From Dendrolimus kikuchii (Eukaryota > Arthropoda > Insecta > Lepidoptera > Lasiocampidae): DNA of 64,000 bases. The position numbers were made by a program, and so were the translations under genes. Below, piece after piece: positions 14,201-29,200 of this stretch (the stretch's first letter is position 1; each line of letters opens with the position of its first letter). The DNA is taken from NCBI GenBank assembly GCA_019925095.2, contig CM034389.1, forward strand, positions 18,091,435-18,155,434, read 5' to 3'. The notes beneath the pieces were generated by a model, which worked only from the letters and a program-made list of their open reading frames with translations, did not search any database and was not told the DNA's origin.

Positions 14201-17200
14201 TTCATCAATCATGGGGGCCGAAGGTCGTGGAAACACTACGTATTCTATCAACACCCAGTTCATCCGTCTATAAAGTCTTATCTACTCCCGTCAAGCCCGA
14301 ATGCGTGAGCGATGATGTACATTGCAACATTTGCAAACTCGCCTCCGGATACCATTTTCCTTGTATACTGAGAAATGGTTAAAACTGACCTGAATAACAA
14401 GAATTGTCTCAAATGTTTATTAGCAATTATTTGGATAATGTTTTTAAATTAATATATTTCTGTGCAAAAAAATTGACTACTAATACTAAAAGTAATTAAT
14501 GTATTTTAAAATATTATTTAATATTTTATTTTTTCTCTTCAGTGTTATGTTTTGTGGAAAGGAAAATAAATAAATTAATACCATACATACCGTTTATTGT
14601 TAATTTTACACCTTACAATGAATTTTATCAATAATAAAATACAATTTTAAGGACACATATTATGTGTATTCAAGGATATTTCTGTGTCCACTGTGCGGCT
14701 CAACGCAATGTAAGAAGGGCACTAGTTTTCAGATGATGCCCACCATTTATAGACTCAAAATATAGTGGTGCCAAATTAAAGTTAGAAGATAGAAAGTATT
14801 TAATTTGTTTCGCAGCAAATCTTGTCTTATACCATTTAATTCAATTAATAATAAAATTATACGCTAGGTGCTATATTAGAAAATATCAGTAGTATAAAAA
14901 AATGTTTTTAGAAATAATTAATCTCAAATTTATGAATTAATTTTTAATTTGCTATTCCTACGGAGTTTTATATCGCTGTTTGGCACTAATATCTTAGTTT
15001 GAATGAGAAATTTACTTGACCATTTACAACATTTCTTGCGTTAAGATATCCGATTATGCAACGCTACCAAAATGATATTGATGTGTAAGAAATCTTACAG
15101 TGCCACATATTTCAATGTTGTCTATTCCATATTTGACTCTTTGTTAAAATTTTAATATCATTTTAGAATATGGAGTAAAATGTCGTTCTAAAACTAGATA
15201 GACACTTACATAATTATTATATGTAAGTTTTACGAAGCTTTCGTCTATAAAGCTCTTTGTCATGCTCAAAAACAATTTTGATAATAGTAAGGTGAGTGCT
15301 ATCTCGTTCTTCAAAGGAATTTAATTAAACGAGGCAGCGAAGACAATTATCTTTTCCATGAAAAACGCGTCAAAGAATTCGCAACTGTGTAACAACGAAA
15401 CTGAACAAGAAAGCGTTTTATATTTTATTTTTATTCATGTTTACTTTTTATTCATTGCCTCTTTTACAATTTATGTCAACTATTTGCAGTATTTTATTTG
15501 TCACGATCTCGGAATTCACAAAAGCAAGAAATTTCTCTAAACATTATTGTTCAGCGTGCACTTTGTGTAACATTTTCTTTGAGTTTCATTAAAAATAAAT
15601 TCGTTGTAATGAGATGTGCCCTAGTTTGTGAACAAAAGAATCAGAAATAAAAATAAAATTGTATTATATGTATACCAATACACCTAATAATTCAACCCTG
15701 GTGTGTATTTAAGTAGCTATTATTAAGTGACTTTTATAAAGATAAGAATAATAAGAAATTAAATCACATTTTATATTTCTAGAATAGACATAGATTTGGA
15801 ATTTAAATTACACGAAGAAATTCATAACTGAACAATTTTAAAGCTATAAATGGTATTATGATATTCAATTCAATCTTTTTTCTGAAATCAAGTTACTTAA
15901 AAATTAAGTAAGTAACATACATAGTGCGAAAAGCTTTCTCATTAATTTTTTATACAAATACCAAAACGTGATATGTACTATGAAGATTAAAAGAACTGAG
16001 AACAAAAGTAAATAACATATACAATTTATACGGGAATAAAAAAGTTACGAAATTCTTGAAACAAAAAAATGCCACATTCCCAGGATTAAGTTCTGTTCAA
16101 CACAAGCTAAATGGTATGCCTATATTTAGATGAAACATGCCGTTCAGACGAGTTCACCTGTGGCAACGGCAAATGCATCCAACTTCGTTGGGTGTGCGAC
16201 GGTGATGACGACTGCGGTGATGATAGTGATGAAGTGAAGTGCCCCGCGCCAACGTGTCAGCCGACCACGCACTTCTCTTGTGCTGACGGACATTGCATAT
16301 CAGCGTGGTGGCGGTGTGACGGCGATATCGACTGTCCTGATGGGAGCGATGAAGCCGTATGTATTTTTTCAATTTTTTAAGCATAAGTTTCCTAAAAGAG
16401 CGATTCTGCTTTTTTAGCTTACAGGTTTTTTGATGAATCATGCAAATGAAATATCAAAATAATAACAAATACAGCCCAGGGCATATAAATATTTAGCAAT
16501 ACAAGAAACAGTATTTATTAGAGGGGCGTCTAAAGTTAAATAATAAAATCTAATCAAGAATTTGGACAATAACTCTATTAATTGAAAGTCCGTTGAGGAA
16601 GCATGTTAGGTTAAAACAGTGTTATTCATTCCGTTATTAGGTAGCTACATGTGAACCACAGTATGAAGTAATTTGAATGAAAATAAAATTTAAACTTATC
16701 TGACGCTTTATACAATGATTTCTTAGTAACGAAACACTCGCCATAAAGTTACCCTTTCCGCGTAATGAAATGTGTTAGACACTCAAAATTATAGACCATC
16801 GCAACCCCTTCATTTTAAGACATACAAAGTTTTAAAATATCAGTAAACAAAAAGTTTGATAAAATGTATTTGGACTAAATGTCCTTTACGAAACTTGGTA
16901 TTTCCACCAACGATATTGTAAACGCCCAGCCCCTCTAGCCACTGTTCTGTTCTTAGAAGAATGCTAAGTATACTTTCCACGCTTCTTTAAGACGGATTCG
17001 CGGATTTAATACGATCGTACATAAACTCAGAAGAACTGTCTAAGCGGTGCATGCTCTCCGGCAAATCTTCTAATCCACGTTAATGGAATGAGTGCGATTC
17101 AGCCACTAAGCCTTCATTCAGCGTTTAGTACTATTATAGCCTTCATTTTTACCAATTTCAGGGCTGTGCCATACAAACGAAATCGCGGTCACCATGTATA

Positions 17201-20200
17201 TCAACAGAATTTGAGTGCCACGATCGCATGACCTGCGTCCACAAGGCGTGGGTTTGTGATGGAGATCGCGATTGTCCGGATGGTGGTGACGAGGCGCCAG
17301 AAATCTGCCGCGGGAACGTGACCTGCAGACTTGACCAGTTCCAATGCAAGGATCATAGCTGCATTCCCGGAGCTTTGTATTGTAATGGTGATAAAGACTG
17401 CCCCGATGGAAGCGATGAATTCAATTGCAGTAAGTAGTTTAAGACTAAAATAATATATACGTTAAATGCTTCGACATAAACATGAAAACTAATAAAAAAA
17501 TTAAAAATAAAGCTATATTTAATTTAAGGCTAATTGTAGGTAGTATTTATTATAAGAGGCATATAAAATCTATATTAGACTAAACTTTGTATATTCAGTC
17601 CGAAAAGGGTTATACACTATTAGTCAATGGAAATGTTATTGCTTTTATTCCGAAAACTCCGTTTATATGATAAGTAGATTAAACAAAAAAATATATTCTG
17701 TATATTTCTTTTAAATCGCCAAAACCAGGCAAAACGGTAGAAGTTCCATCTGATCCTTGAAAGGGGCCACCGTCGCCTGTAAACATGCGTTTCTGACGTA
17801 ACGTATAAAAGAAATTCGATAAACAACCAAAAAAATAATAATACATATGCAATAGCTTAGATTTTGAAAGGTTCAATATGAAATGATACAAAGTTTTGGA
17901 TATAACAGAAAATATTTTACTTTTCCAGCACGCCCGAAAACAATATGCGACAAAAGAACAGAGTTTGACTGCGGCGGAGGCATGTGCATACCACTTGCGA
18001 AGGTTTGCGACAAAAACCCAGACTGTCCCAACTTTGAAGATGAGCCCAGAGACCGGTGCGGTGCGAACGAATGCGCGAAGGACAATGGCGGCTGTTCACA
18101 GAAATGTGTAGATACTCCGGTTGGGTATTACTGTGATTGCGATAAAGGTTACAAGCTCATTGATAACAGAACGTGTGAAGGTAAGTGACCTAAACGTTAG
18201 GTCTTTGTATAGTTTATCTGCTTTGGCCTCTGTGTATGAGCGCGCTGAGCCTTTGGCGGCCTAGCTCACTAACGCACATGCTCCTCCGGGTTCGATTTCA
18301 GGAATGGTAAATTACGTAAATGAACTTTCCGTAATTTACTATGGCCTACGTGTCTAGGAGCAGCTCCAGAATAGTCTCTTGTAGGTTACCCATAACACAA
18401 GCGTTGCTTGCCTAAAGATATATATAATATATAAGATATATATATAAAATTCATAATTAAGTCTATAGACTTAATTATGAATACATACATATAATAAAAC
18501 TCTAGAGGTCAAATTTCTGTACAATGAAAAAAAAATGCAAAAGCGAAGTCAGGGGGATGTAAGAAGTGAAATAGAACTAATTTAGATTTTTTTTCAATTT
18601 TTTTGTTTCTCTGTTTGTCAGTTTGTATGTCTATTTGTACCGGCTAATCTCCGAAACGACTCGACCGATTGAAATGAAATTTTGTATGGTGGTAGCTTAT
18701 ATCCCTGGTCAACATATAGGATACTTTTGATCCCGAAAAGTTAAAGAGTTCCCGTGGGATAGTTAAAAAAACTTTCCACGCGGACGAAGTCGCGGGCAGA
18801 AGCTAGTTATGAATAAGTGTTAAAAATAGGGAAAAACGTTTAATATTACAATTGGTATTTTTCAGACGTGGACGAATGTTCAGACCCGGGCGCTTGCTCC
18901 CAAGTATGCATCAACGAGAAGGGAACATTTAAATGCGAATGTCATCAAGGCTACGCTCGAGACCCGAGAGACAGGAGCAGGTGTAAGGCGACAGAGGGCC
19001 ATCCGTCCCTCCTCTTTGCAAGGAGGTTCGACATTCGGAAGATCAGTCTCGACCACCATGAGATGGTTGCGATTGTAAATGACACCAAGTCCGCAACAGC
19101 TTTGGATTACGTCTTTCGCACTGGAATGATATTTTGGAGCGATGTCACAGATGAAAAGATTTATAAGTACGTATATATTTTAAGTTTACAGAGCTTTCAT
19201 TTATTTTTTACATTAATAAAATAAGGGATAATTCGAATATGGTTCAGTCAAAAGCTTGTTTGTGCTACAAGAGCTACCGCCATCTATTAGAGTTTAGTTG
19301 AATTATTTTGTATAGCTCTCTCATTCTCTTTGAAGTTGGCAGCACGTTAATAACTCTGGTGTTAGAAATATGCATAGGCGTTGGTCACCACCTTTTATCA
19401 GCTCGGAATTCCAACAGTAAGTATAACTCCGATCTATCCTCCCCCGGAATTTTCATGCAACTGAAACTGGAGCACAGTTATTATCTAAAATTATCATGCA
19501 TAAATGAGCTATTTAAGCAGTTGTTTAAATTATATTGGTACTTCCTTTAATGAACATACAAGTATTAAGCAGACTATATATTTTTTTTAATAAAATTTAA
19601 CGGACAAACATTGTATACTTTCTATGTAAAAGTAACATCCAATACACAATTTTAGAATTGATTCTGATAGAACCCTGACCAGAGTAAATAACTAGAAATC
19701 CTTATTAGAAATCAACCCAGCAGTCACTAAATTCTAAAGGATCAACCAGTCCAGCATGTAGACCAGTAGACTACAGAGAGTTGTGTTAATTTTAAGGTAA
19801 AATTTTTATATCATTATATCATAGTCTACATTTAGGTTTTTTTTTTCAGGGCACCAATAGACGAAGGCACTCAACGCACTGTCGTGATCGGCGAACAGCT
19901 GATCACGTCCGACGGACTCGCCGTAGACTGGATATACAACCACCTGTATTGGACGGATACCGGGAAGAACCACATCGAGCTATCAGACCTGCAAGGCAAC
20001 ATGAGAAAGATCCTCATCAGGGACAAATTGGAGGAACCAAGGGCGATCGCGCTGAATCCTCTTGATGGGTGAGCATGACTCGATATTATGAAAAAAAGTC
20101 GTGTGTTCATGGGATTTGTGCACTGTAGGGCGTTAAAGTGAATTAAAAAAAATAGGACATGAAACAATATGAAAAATCAAATAAATAACTTTCGTTAGAT

Positions 20201-23200
20201 CATAATTATTTTATTACAAAAATTTCTACTATATTTTCGCCAGAATCTGCATTTAATTTCTATACTAGATTTATTCAAGGTTCCGATATCTAAAGGCAAA
20301 ACGGTATCCTTATGGATTCACTAGTGTTTGTCTGTCCGTCACAGTAACAACAGATTGTTTCAACAACTCCATATTATAAACAGTGATATGAAATTATGTA
20401 TAACTCTTAGAAGTTTTTTGTGTCTATGTGTATGAACGTTAACTTTTTTAATTTTTTTATTATTAAAATACATACATACATACATAACTTCACGCCAGTT
20501 CCCTTGCGGGGTAGGCACAAACAACAGAGCGCCATTTAGGCCCATTCTCACACACCTCACTTGCTTCTTTGACATTCATAACTCTTGTCATGCACACTCG
20601 TCTGTTCTTAAGGCTCCTGACATCACCCTCCGCTAGTACATGATCAATTTGATCATGGAAGGTGTGTCGTGGCCTTCCACGACTTCTGCATCCATCCACT
20701 TTTGCATTGTATGTCTGTTTAGTCATTCTTTCATCATGCATTTTTTCCACATGCCCGAACCACCGGAGCATTCCTTTCCTTACCTTCACCCCGACACTCT
20801 CTTTCAGACCAACTCTCTTTCTTACTTCGGTATTACGAACGCGGTCCGCGAGCGTCACTCCGCAGATTTTGCGCAGTGCTCGCATCTCAACCGCGTTTAC
20901 TCTACTTTCATGCTCTCTCTTCCATACCCAACTCTCGCTTCCATACGTGAGCGTAGGTACCAGCACCGCGTTGTGTATGGCGAGCTGGGCCTTCTGGCTG
21001 AGGTTCTTAGCGCCTAGAAGTTTACCTAACGCTCCATTCAAACTATTCCCCAAATTCACTCTTCTTTCTATATCAGCGGTGCACCTTCCATCCCTGCTAA
21101 AAGCACATCCAAGATATACAAACTCATTCACTTGCTCCAGCATAACATCATCGACCATTATCCTTGCATTCGTTCTGGTTTCTTCTCTTTCAAACACCAT
21201 AACCTTTGTTATTTATTATTAAAATAGTAAAAGTATTATTTCTATTTAGCATTTTAATGTTTGAGTCAACAATAAAAGTTCTTCTATGGTTGTTTTTATT
21301 TATTAACAGTTGTTTTTCTTGCGATATCATTCAAAGTCAAAGTATATAATGTTTTTAACTAGAATTCGAACTTACCTCACTACGATTCTCAATAAATGAT
21401 TAAACTTGCCTCCAAGAAGCTAGGAATGCTAAGCCGGACCGAGTAATACTTCACTCTACAGTAACGACCATGTGCTTAATAAAACCCAGGTATGGTCACA
21501 TATGGAATATTGCTTACACCTCTGGGTTGGAGCACCTACTCACTTCCCCTAAACTGTATTCAACATCGAGCCGTTCGCGTTGTCGACGATCCATACTTAC
21601 AGACGGTCTAAACACGCTTGTCCTTTGGAGAAACTTCACTTTGCGTCTCTCTCCATATTCTACCAACTGTGTAATGGGATAGCGGAGGGGAGGGGGGAGT
21701 ATGTTCCGACGAACTATTCAGAATAGTGCCTTTATAGTTGTTATAGATAAAGATCTATTTTCTACCATATGTCGCGTCGGCTGGGAGTTCATCCTCACAT
21801 CTCATCATCATCTTGAACCGCTTCGCTCATGTGTTCAACATTTCTCAAAAATGTTTCCCGTTCGCATCATAGGAATTTGGAATCAGCTGCCAGCTGAGGT
21901 TTACCACAGCGCTACGATATGGGGTTTTTCGAAAAGGATGTTATAAAATTCCTTCGAGTCCGGCAACGCGATGGTGACATTTCTGGTGTCACAAACGTCC
22001 ATAGGTGACGGTAACCAAAGCTTTGAACCGGTTTAAAATTTACCAATTTTAGTCAACTATTTCGTTGAAAGTGTAAACCTTAAAGATAGTAGTATTTAAA
22101 CATGAATTAACCAGTTTGTTCTGCGAGAAGAGGAAATATCATCATCTTCCAACATGTGTCTGTGGACTGAAAGCCATACCACATGGCTGCGCTTTGGCAG
22201 TGTTCGGCAAGAACCAAAATCGGTTTATTTAACAAAACTTATTTAACGAAATTTTGTTCTTAAAAAACCGTTTGATTGAATACAGAAAAGTTTCTATGTA
22301 TTTAGGTTGTAACCGGTTCGATTTCTTTACCGGTTTTCAAGTCTTGACGGTAAGCGTTTTTCATCAGGTTGACGGTCAATCTGTCTGCCACACTCCAGCT
22401 ATAATAAAAACGTTTACACTGCAAACAGTTTCATAGCATAGAGAAAGTATTAGAATACGTACATACGTATTTAAAATAATATATTAAATAACCGAAACAA
22501 ATGAATAAAAGTACGGAAGTGGACATTGATAATAGCGTTTACGCAACACTATAACTACACCCTAGATTGTGTATGTGCGTCAGTAATTCCACAGAAGGTC
22601 AATGTCAATTGACGATTTAATGGAATGGAATACGAATAGATACAGCTAAGAGATTGACTCAATGTTCAATTGCGCGAAGCAAATAAGTTTCAAAGCAACT
22701 TCATTTGTTACCCTTATCTTCGATAAAGACCCAACTTCCATACACGCTCTCTCACACTCACTCACATACACTCTTGTCAACAGAGAGGACACTTAAAACA
22801 CTTTTTATTTATTTTTTTCTTTTCTTTTTAATTTATACTTAATTTTTGATTAGCTAGATCTTTCTTTTTGTTATTTTTTTTCCTTTTTAATTTAGATTAT
22901 ATTAACTTTGTTTATCTTTGTATAAGAACTATTCAGCAGCTATTCATTTATGTGTTACAATATGGTCAAATTTAATGGGAAGGTACTGAGGCCGAAGATA
23001 CAAGATTATTCTTAGTTTCGGTCATACTCACAAACATATTTATGCTGTACTACATCTAAAATTTTTGTTATGCTACCTACCTGTTTTTTTTAATGAAAAT
23101 AAACTTTATTATTATTTATAACTCAATAACCAGCCAGATTAATAGCTGAATTTGCGCGAAATCCCTAATTTAGAAAACTAGTCTTAAAACAACTTGATTT

Positions 23201-26200
23201 AGTAGAAAAATATCTTTATTTTACCTAACATATGCGTTCTAACAATAAACACGTTTAATAGAATTTTGTTCCCCTGCGATGCAATTTATTTCAATAAAAT
23301 TGTTTATATGAACGCCGCTTCAGTTACATCATCACGTATTAAACTAGGTTAAATACAAAACAGTTGTTATATTTGGTAAGCATGTATAGGAATTTATTGT
23401 TTTTGCGTAATGTAATTTCTTTCTGTAATAAATATTGATTTATAGTTTTGAAAAGTATTAAGATTTTTATTAAACTTGTATAAGAAAAACCCAAAACCAG
23501 TTACTATTATTATAAAATTTAGTTTACAGGAAAACCCAATATCGTTTCGATTTTAAATGTAATATAATTGAATATATTTTGTTTCACACAAAAATGACAA
23601 TTCATAAAATTACAATATTATAAATATTATTTACTTAATGTAATGGCGCCATTAATTAATACTTAAATTAATGGCGGTTTTGTCGTTAGTAGCGGTTTTT
23701 TTCCAGACAACATAGTGGACGGAAATTTCAAAACCTTTATGAGCATGTACCTTTTAACTCTTATAAAAAATACTTAATGGGAATACCACTTTAAAACTAC
23801 TGTATTGTTACTGTGTTACTATTTTACCTATAAAGAATATCGTGTGCAGGAGGTCGATAAACGTTTTATTATTTTTACAACAATATGAAGGATCATTTTG
23901 TACGTAAATACATTACGAAACAGTACGTAAATTACACATATGGTCGGTCGTTTATTTAACAAATGCGAGTATCTTATTGAAAATTGAAATTATAGCTTCT
24001 CGAACCAAATACGAACTACACGAATTATACGGCCGAAATTCTTGACTATAATTTGACACATTAAAACATACTAACATGTACATTAAAGACCAATTATTAA
24101 ATTATAATGATATATACATATTATACTATGTCAATGTGTATCATTAGTTATTTCCAAATTTGTAAAATCTATGTCTCGGATTTTTAAAGTATAAAGGGGA
24201 TTTTTTACCTATTAAGAACTCATATAAATAAAACTTACAAGTAGGTATATTTATATTTTAGATATTTATGTATTTAGTATTACATAAAATATAATTAAAG
24301 TAATTGTATATCGTATCATATGTATACTATACCACCTTCGACATATTAAATCCGTTTTATTCCTGCCTCGGGTTGTCTGGAAGATAATTCTTTTTAATAT
24401 ACCTAGGTATAATATTTATCATATATTATGGTTGTATAAAATAACACGAGATTATAAAAATTGCATTGATCTACCTCAAGGAAACATAATAATTATACGC
24501 GTACTACAACTGGACACTTCATTAATTTAAATATCGAAATTTTACCACATTTCATGCATAAAAATGAATAAATCCAACTACTAAAAAATTAGGAATGTTA
24601 TTCCCTGAAATGTTTTTACTTTTTATTTATAAATAGGTATGTGTAGGTAATGCGGTTTAAAACCATAACGTACTGCAGTCAATCAAATTATATCACGTTT
24701 GCAGTTGGATGTACTGGACAGACTGGGGGCAAACACCAAAGATCGAACGAGCTGGTATGGACGGCTCTCACAGGCAAACGATCGTATCTTATGACGTAAA
24801 ATGGCCCAATGGACTCACACTAGACCTTGTACGGAAACGGGTTTATTGGGTAAGTGATTGTCATTTTTAATAACATGTTTTAAACCATCAACGACAAGGT
24901 TGACGTTTATTTCCTCACTATCGTCTAAAGTGAAAGTGAGTTTGTTAGTTACATTTTGGACTCTACATATTATTAAATGTTAATCAAACTAGGCAGTTAT
25001 ATTTGCCAGAGTTCGGAGATTATTTATAAATGAAATCGTGAGGAGAACATGTTGTTCTTTTTATGGACGTTTTCTGCAATCCTATGATTAGATCATACTA
25101 CGTCAGTCAATCCAGCTTCCTGTTGCTGAATACCTCCTGAAGGTTAACTGATGTTTACAGGTTCTTCGCCCGGTAGGTTGCTACTTCTCGCATTTCAGGA
25201 GGATATTAGTCGTTGTTTCTGTTACGTTTAAGCAAGGTCTAGGTCTAGTCAAGGCTGTCTGCAACACTTGTATTAAAAGGATGCGTGTTAAAATCTAATA
25301 TCTACACTAATGCTATTAAACTTACAGGTATTCAACAAAGCTATAAAATCTTCACGGAGAAACACAAATTCGCTCAGGATAATGTCTCCTTAGAAAGTTT
25401 ATTGGCACCGGTGTCTATTGGTAAAATATCGTGAATAAACGATTCTTTAAAAATGGCCGTTTACATAAAGGAAAATAACCGGACTTATATATGCAATGTT
25501 AAAATCAATAAACATAATGGCGTTTATCTTTTACTGTACACAAATTTCACAGATTATTACATCTACATGTCTGCAGATATAGTATAAAGATACAATTTGA
25601 TCCATTAACACTTGTTCGCACTTATCAAATTATCAACCACATAATAATATAAATGGAAAAAAGATTTTATAACATCAGTATTTATTATACCACTGGGCCT
25701 GAATTAGCGTATTTATTAGCAGCATCCTTATAAGACCTGTTATTTTATTATATATTTAAGATTCATTAAAATATTTCCATTGAATTATTTTTCTAGTGCT
25801 TAGAAGAAGGGTTCTTCGTCTTTTTAAACTTGGCTATGCATTATATTTGTATCTAATCAGTGTCAGTATCCGTGAGTATTCAAGTTTTACACTAATCGTA
25901 GAGTAGTCAGTTGCTTAAACTACTGACTAATCACTAACCCTTACAAGGAATTTCTTGTGACACCTCGAATAGTCAGTCACATTTCCCTTTATAGTTGTTA
26001 TTTTCAAAATAAGCATACACTTGTAGTGGAACACTCACAAGCCAATAGATGGAGCTGTGTAATCATTGATGTCACAAACGTTTCCCGAAACATACAAAGA
26101 ATATATACAAATTTTCAACTATAACAAATGGGTCTAGGCCTGCGAGGAACAACATTGGCCTCGCTCAGCTTCGCTGGAAGATTTTCCTTTGAGACGGAGA

Positions 26201-29200
26201 AGCATTCCATCTCGTTCTTCCATCCTGTACGGGGCACCCCCTTCATACTTACGAGTATTTCTTAAAAACAAACAATATCCTATAATCATGTTCACTTTTA
26301 ATTTATGGATATTAGTTCTTTTTAATAAAATGCTTAATTAATTTTTCAGACCCGACATGGTCAGTCGTGTCAGAGACGCATATTGCTTTAAAAAAAATTG
26401 TAACCTTACTCAAGACAATGTATTATTAATTAAATTGTGACAGCCGTGTAAAAAACACGGTAGTTAAAGTGGCGTCTTAATCCAATGACGTAGCTTCGAA
26501 GCTAAGGGCATGCATCGGTTAGATAGCTACTTACTTAGCAAAACTTGCACATCAATATACTGATGCGTAAATCCCGCTAGTCTGCTTTATGAATATTAAT
26601 ATTATCTCTTGTTATGGTATATTCCATTTCTCTAAAATGATAGGGACCGAGTTAGTTCCGCTTATTAGTTTCTATACTTTTAAATTAGTTAAGGTTCCCT
26701 TTGTAGGATTAATAAGTAATGATATCGCAGGTGGATGCCAAAATGAATACTATATCCTCATGTAACTACGACGGTACGGCTCGTCGAGTGATTCTCTACT
26801 CTACTGAAGTTCTACGTCATCCGTTCTCCATCACCACGTTTGAAGATTGGGTGTACTGGACCGACTGGGACAAGACAGCAGTGTATCGAGCCAATAAATT
26901 CAACGGGAAAGACGTCGAGGCTATTACGTCTACGCACACGGTTGGTTATATTATTTTATTAGTATCAACAATTTCGATAGAACTTCGCGGGTGAATATGT
27001 TGTACGTAGTTATATAACCACCCGCAACTTCGTTCGCGAAGGTCTAATATTTATATTCATATACACGAAAATACTAAAGTTATCGTATATTTTTATCTTT
27101 TAAAATATTTTGTACCCGTTATAACCTATGTTGAAAATTAAAAAAAAATGTAGTCAAAGATCATATTTATGAATTTTTTTTGGACTTAACAATGATGAAC
27201 TGAAAAACGGAGAACAATACAAGTGTAATTTGCCATTACTTCGATGACGTTGGTTGAAAATAATAAAATCAGCCAAGTGGATATCACGTAGGTACTTTGA
27301 AGAGTTCCACAGCGGCAATGCAGTCTCATATATGTAGCTATTAAATTAAAAAAAAATTGTAATCAAAAATATTTTTTTATGTATATTTTAAGCTCCACCA
27401 CCACCTGTGACTTTCTTTTAGAATTTTTAACTTTTTTACATTTCGAAAGATAGGGAACGCACATGTTTTACGAATTTGGAAGCGACTATTTCACCATCTA
27501 TTAACTTAAAAATAAATATTTTAAACCCATAGTTATATGTATGGCAGCCAGCCCTAACCTTCATGTTTTACTACAGCATCGTATAACGACTTACAGTTAG
27601 ACCCAGTTATTTCTGAGAAATAAATATGGTAGTGACAATCAGAAAGACAGGCGGACGGACACGACAGTCTCAAAGGGTTTCTGTTTCGCTAAATTGGTTA
27701 CGTTAATTTAAAAAAATGCGTAATCTGCAAGTCTACTTTATAAATAAGACCATTAAATTGTTATTAGCATTATTTTCAAATCCAGTTGTAAACAAATCTT
27801 CTAGATAGGAATCTTGCAAATAAATAAATAGTAGACCTACCAAGAAACCTTTAGTATTATGATTATTCATAATTACAGCGGTTACTTCACTACCCAGATT
27901 TTTGAATCCATTCTCTAAATCAAGGTGTATAAAAAGAAAAAGAGAATCAGAATCTTTAGCTAGGCCAAGCTCACCCTCTGTACCGAGACCCTAAATGAGT
28001 GTAGTCTCCATAAAACTCTATCTTATAATTCTGTCAATAGCTACAAAATCCCATGGTGATCCATGTGTACCATCCATACCGTCAACCAGACGGTGTGAAC
28101 CATTGCGCTGCTGTCAATGGCCACTGCTCGCACCTTTGCCTGCCAGCGCCGAGAATAGGCGCCAGTTCACCGAGAGTCTCCTGCGCGTGCCCCAATGGTC
28201 TGCGCCTACTACCAGACAACCAGATGTGCGTCGAAGATAGTAAGTAAATTTTTTTAAATAAAATAATAATTGATATTTCCTTAGCAGCTGGTGCCTTTTG
28301 AAAGATTTATTTGGGACCCTATAAGCTGACATAGAAGATACTGTTGCACCTATGAATTCCAAACATGTGATTAAAATGTTTCTTCAATTGTAAAAACATC
28401 TATTGTACTTACATCAATGACTTGACATATAGATATAGACGCACTATAAACCAATACTGCGGCAACGTGAAACTATTACCTACAACCAATAAAGAACGCG
28501 ATAAAAGTGAAAGAAGAGCTTAAAAAACAACATATGCCCTACATACCTAATATTCAAAAAAGTTCAATATGTATGTAAAATTTTTGTGTCACGTTTATTA
28601 ATGGCAAATTGAACATTTTACAATTATTGAAACAGTAGAGGTATACAAATAATAATATTAATCACTATAAAGTAGATCTTTGAGTATTACTTACAAACCT
28701 CATAAACTGATTATTATTATCAATTAGTGATACAGAAACTTATTGTATTCAGACAATTATATAAAAGAATGCTTCTCAGAATATCTAGTAATTAGTCAGT
28801 AAATCATATTATTTTATCTTAAATAAAATTATAGTTGGTTATTATTCTCGTCGTAATTATGATTTATTAACAAGGTATATTATATTATATTATATCATAT
28901 TATTTAATATGCCCGCGACTTCGTCCACGTTTGACGGGTAACGTAGATTAGTTATTTTGCCAGTTTTTAAAATCAAAGGGCATTTCCAGCAGGGCAACGG
29001 ATTTTTTATTATAAAAATCATGAATTCCGACGATTCCCGTAAAAACTCGGGATAAGTAACGTTCCTAAAGGCATAAATAACGAAATATGTTCTATTAAGA
29101 TGTCTAATAAACATAGAAACTTTCATTTCAAGCAATTCGTAATATCAGGTGGTTTCGAAATTAGAAAATCCCGGGGAATATAAAAAGTCCCGGATTATAT

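Noticed and set aside
18289..18299. Possible functional tRNA genes at B-box sites (also 48512, 4561 and 58678)
   Set aside because: The flanking sequence does not fold as a cloverleaf and occurs as dispersed copies, so these are SINEs.
20640..21222. Plus-strand ORFs of 125 and 186 aa
   Set aside because: They lie opposite a clear minus-strand LINE reverse-transcriptase C-terminus.
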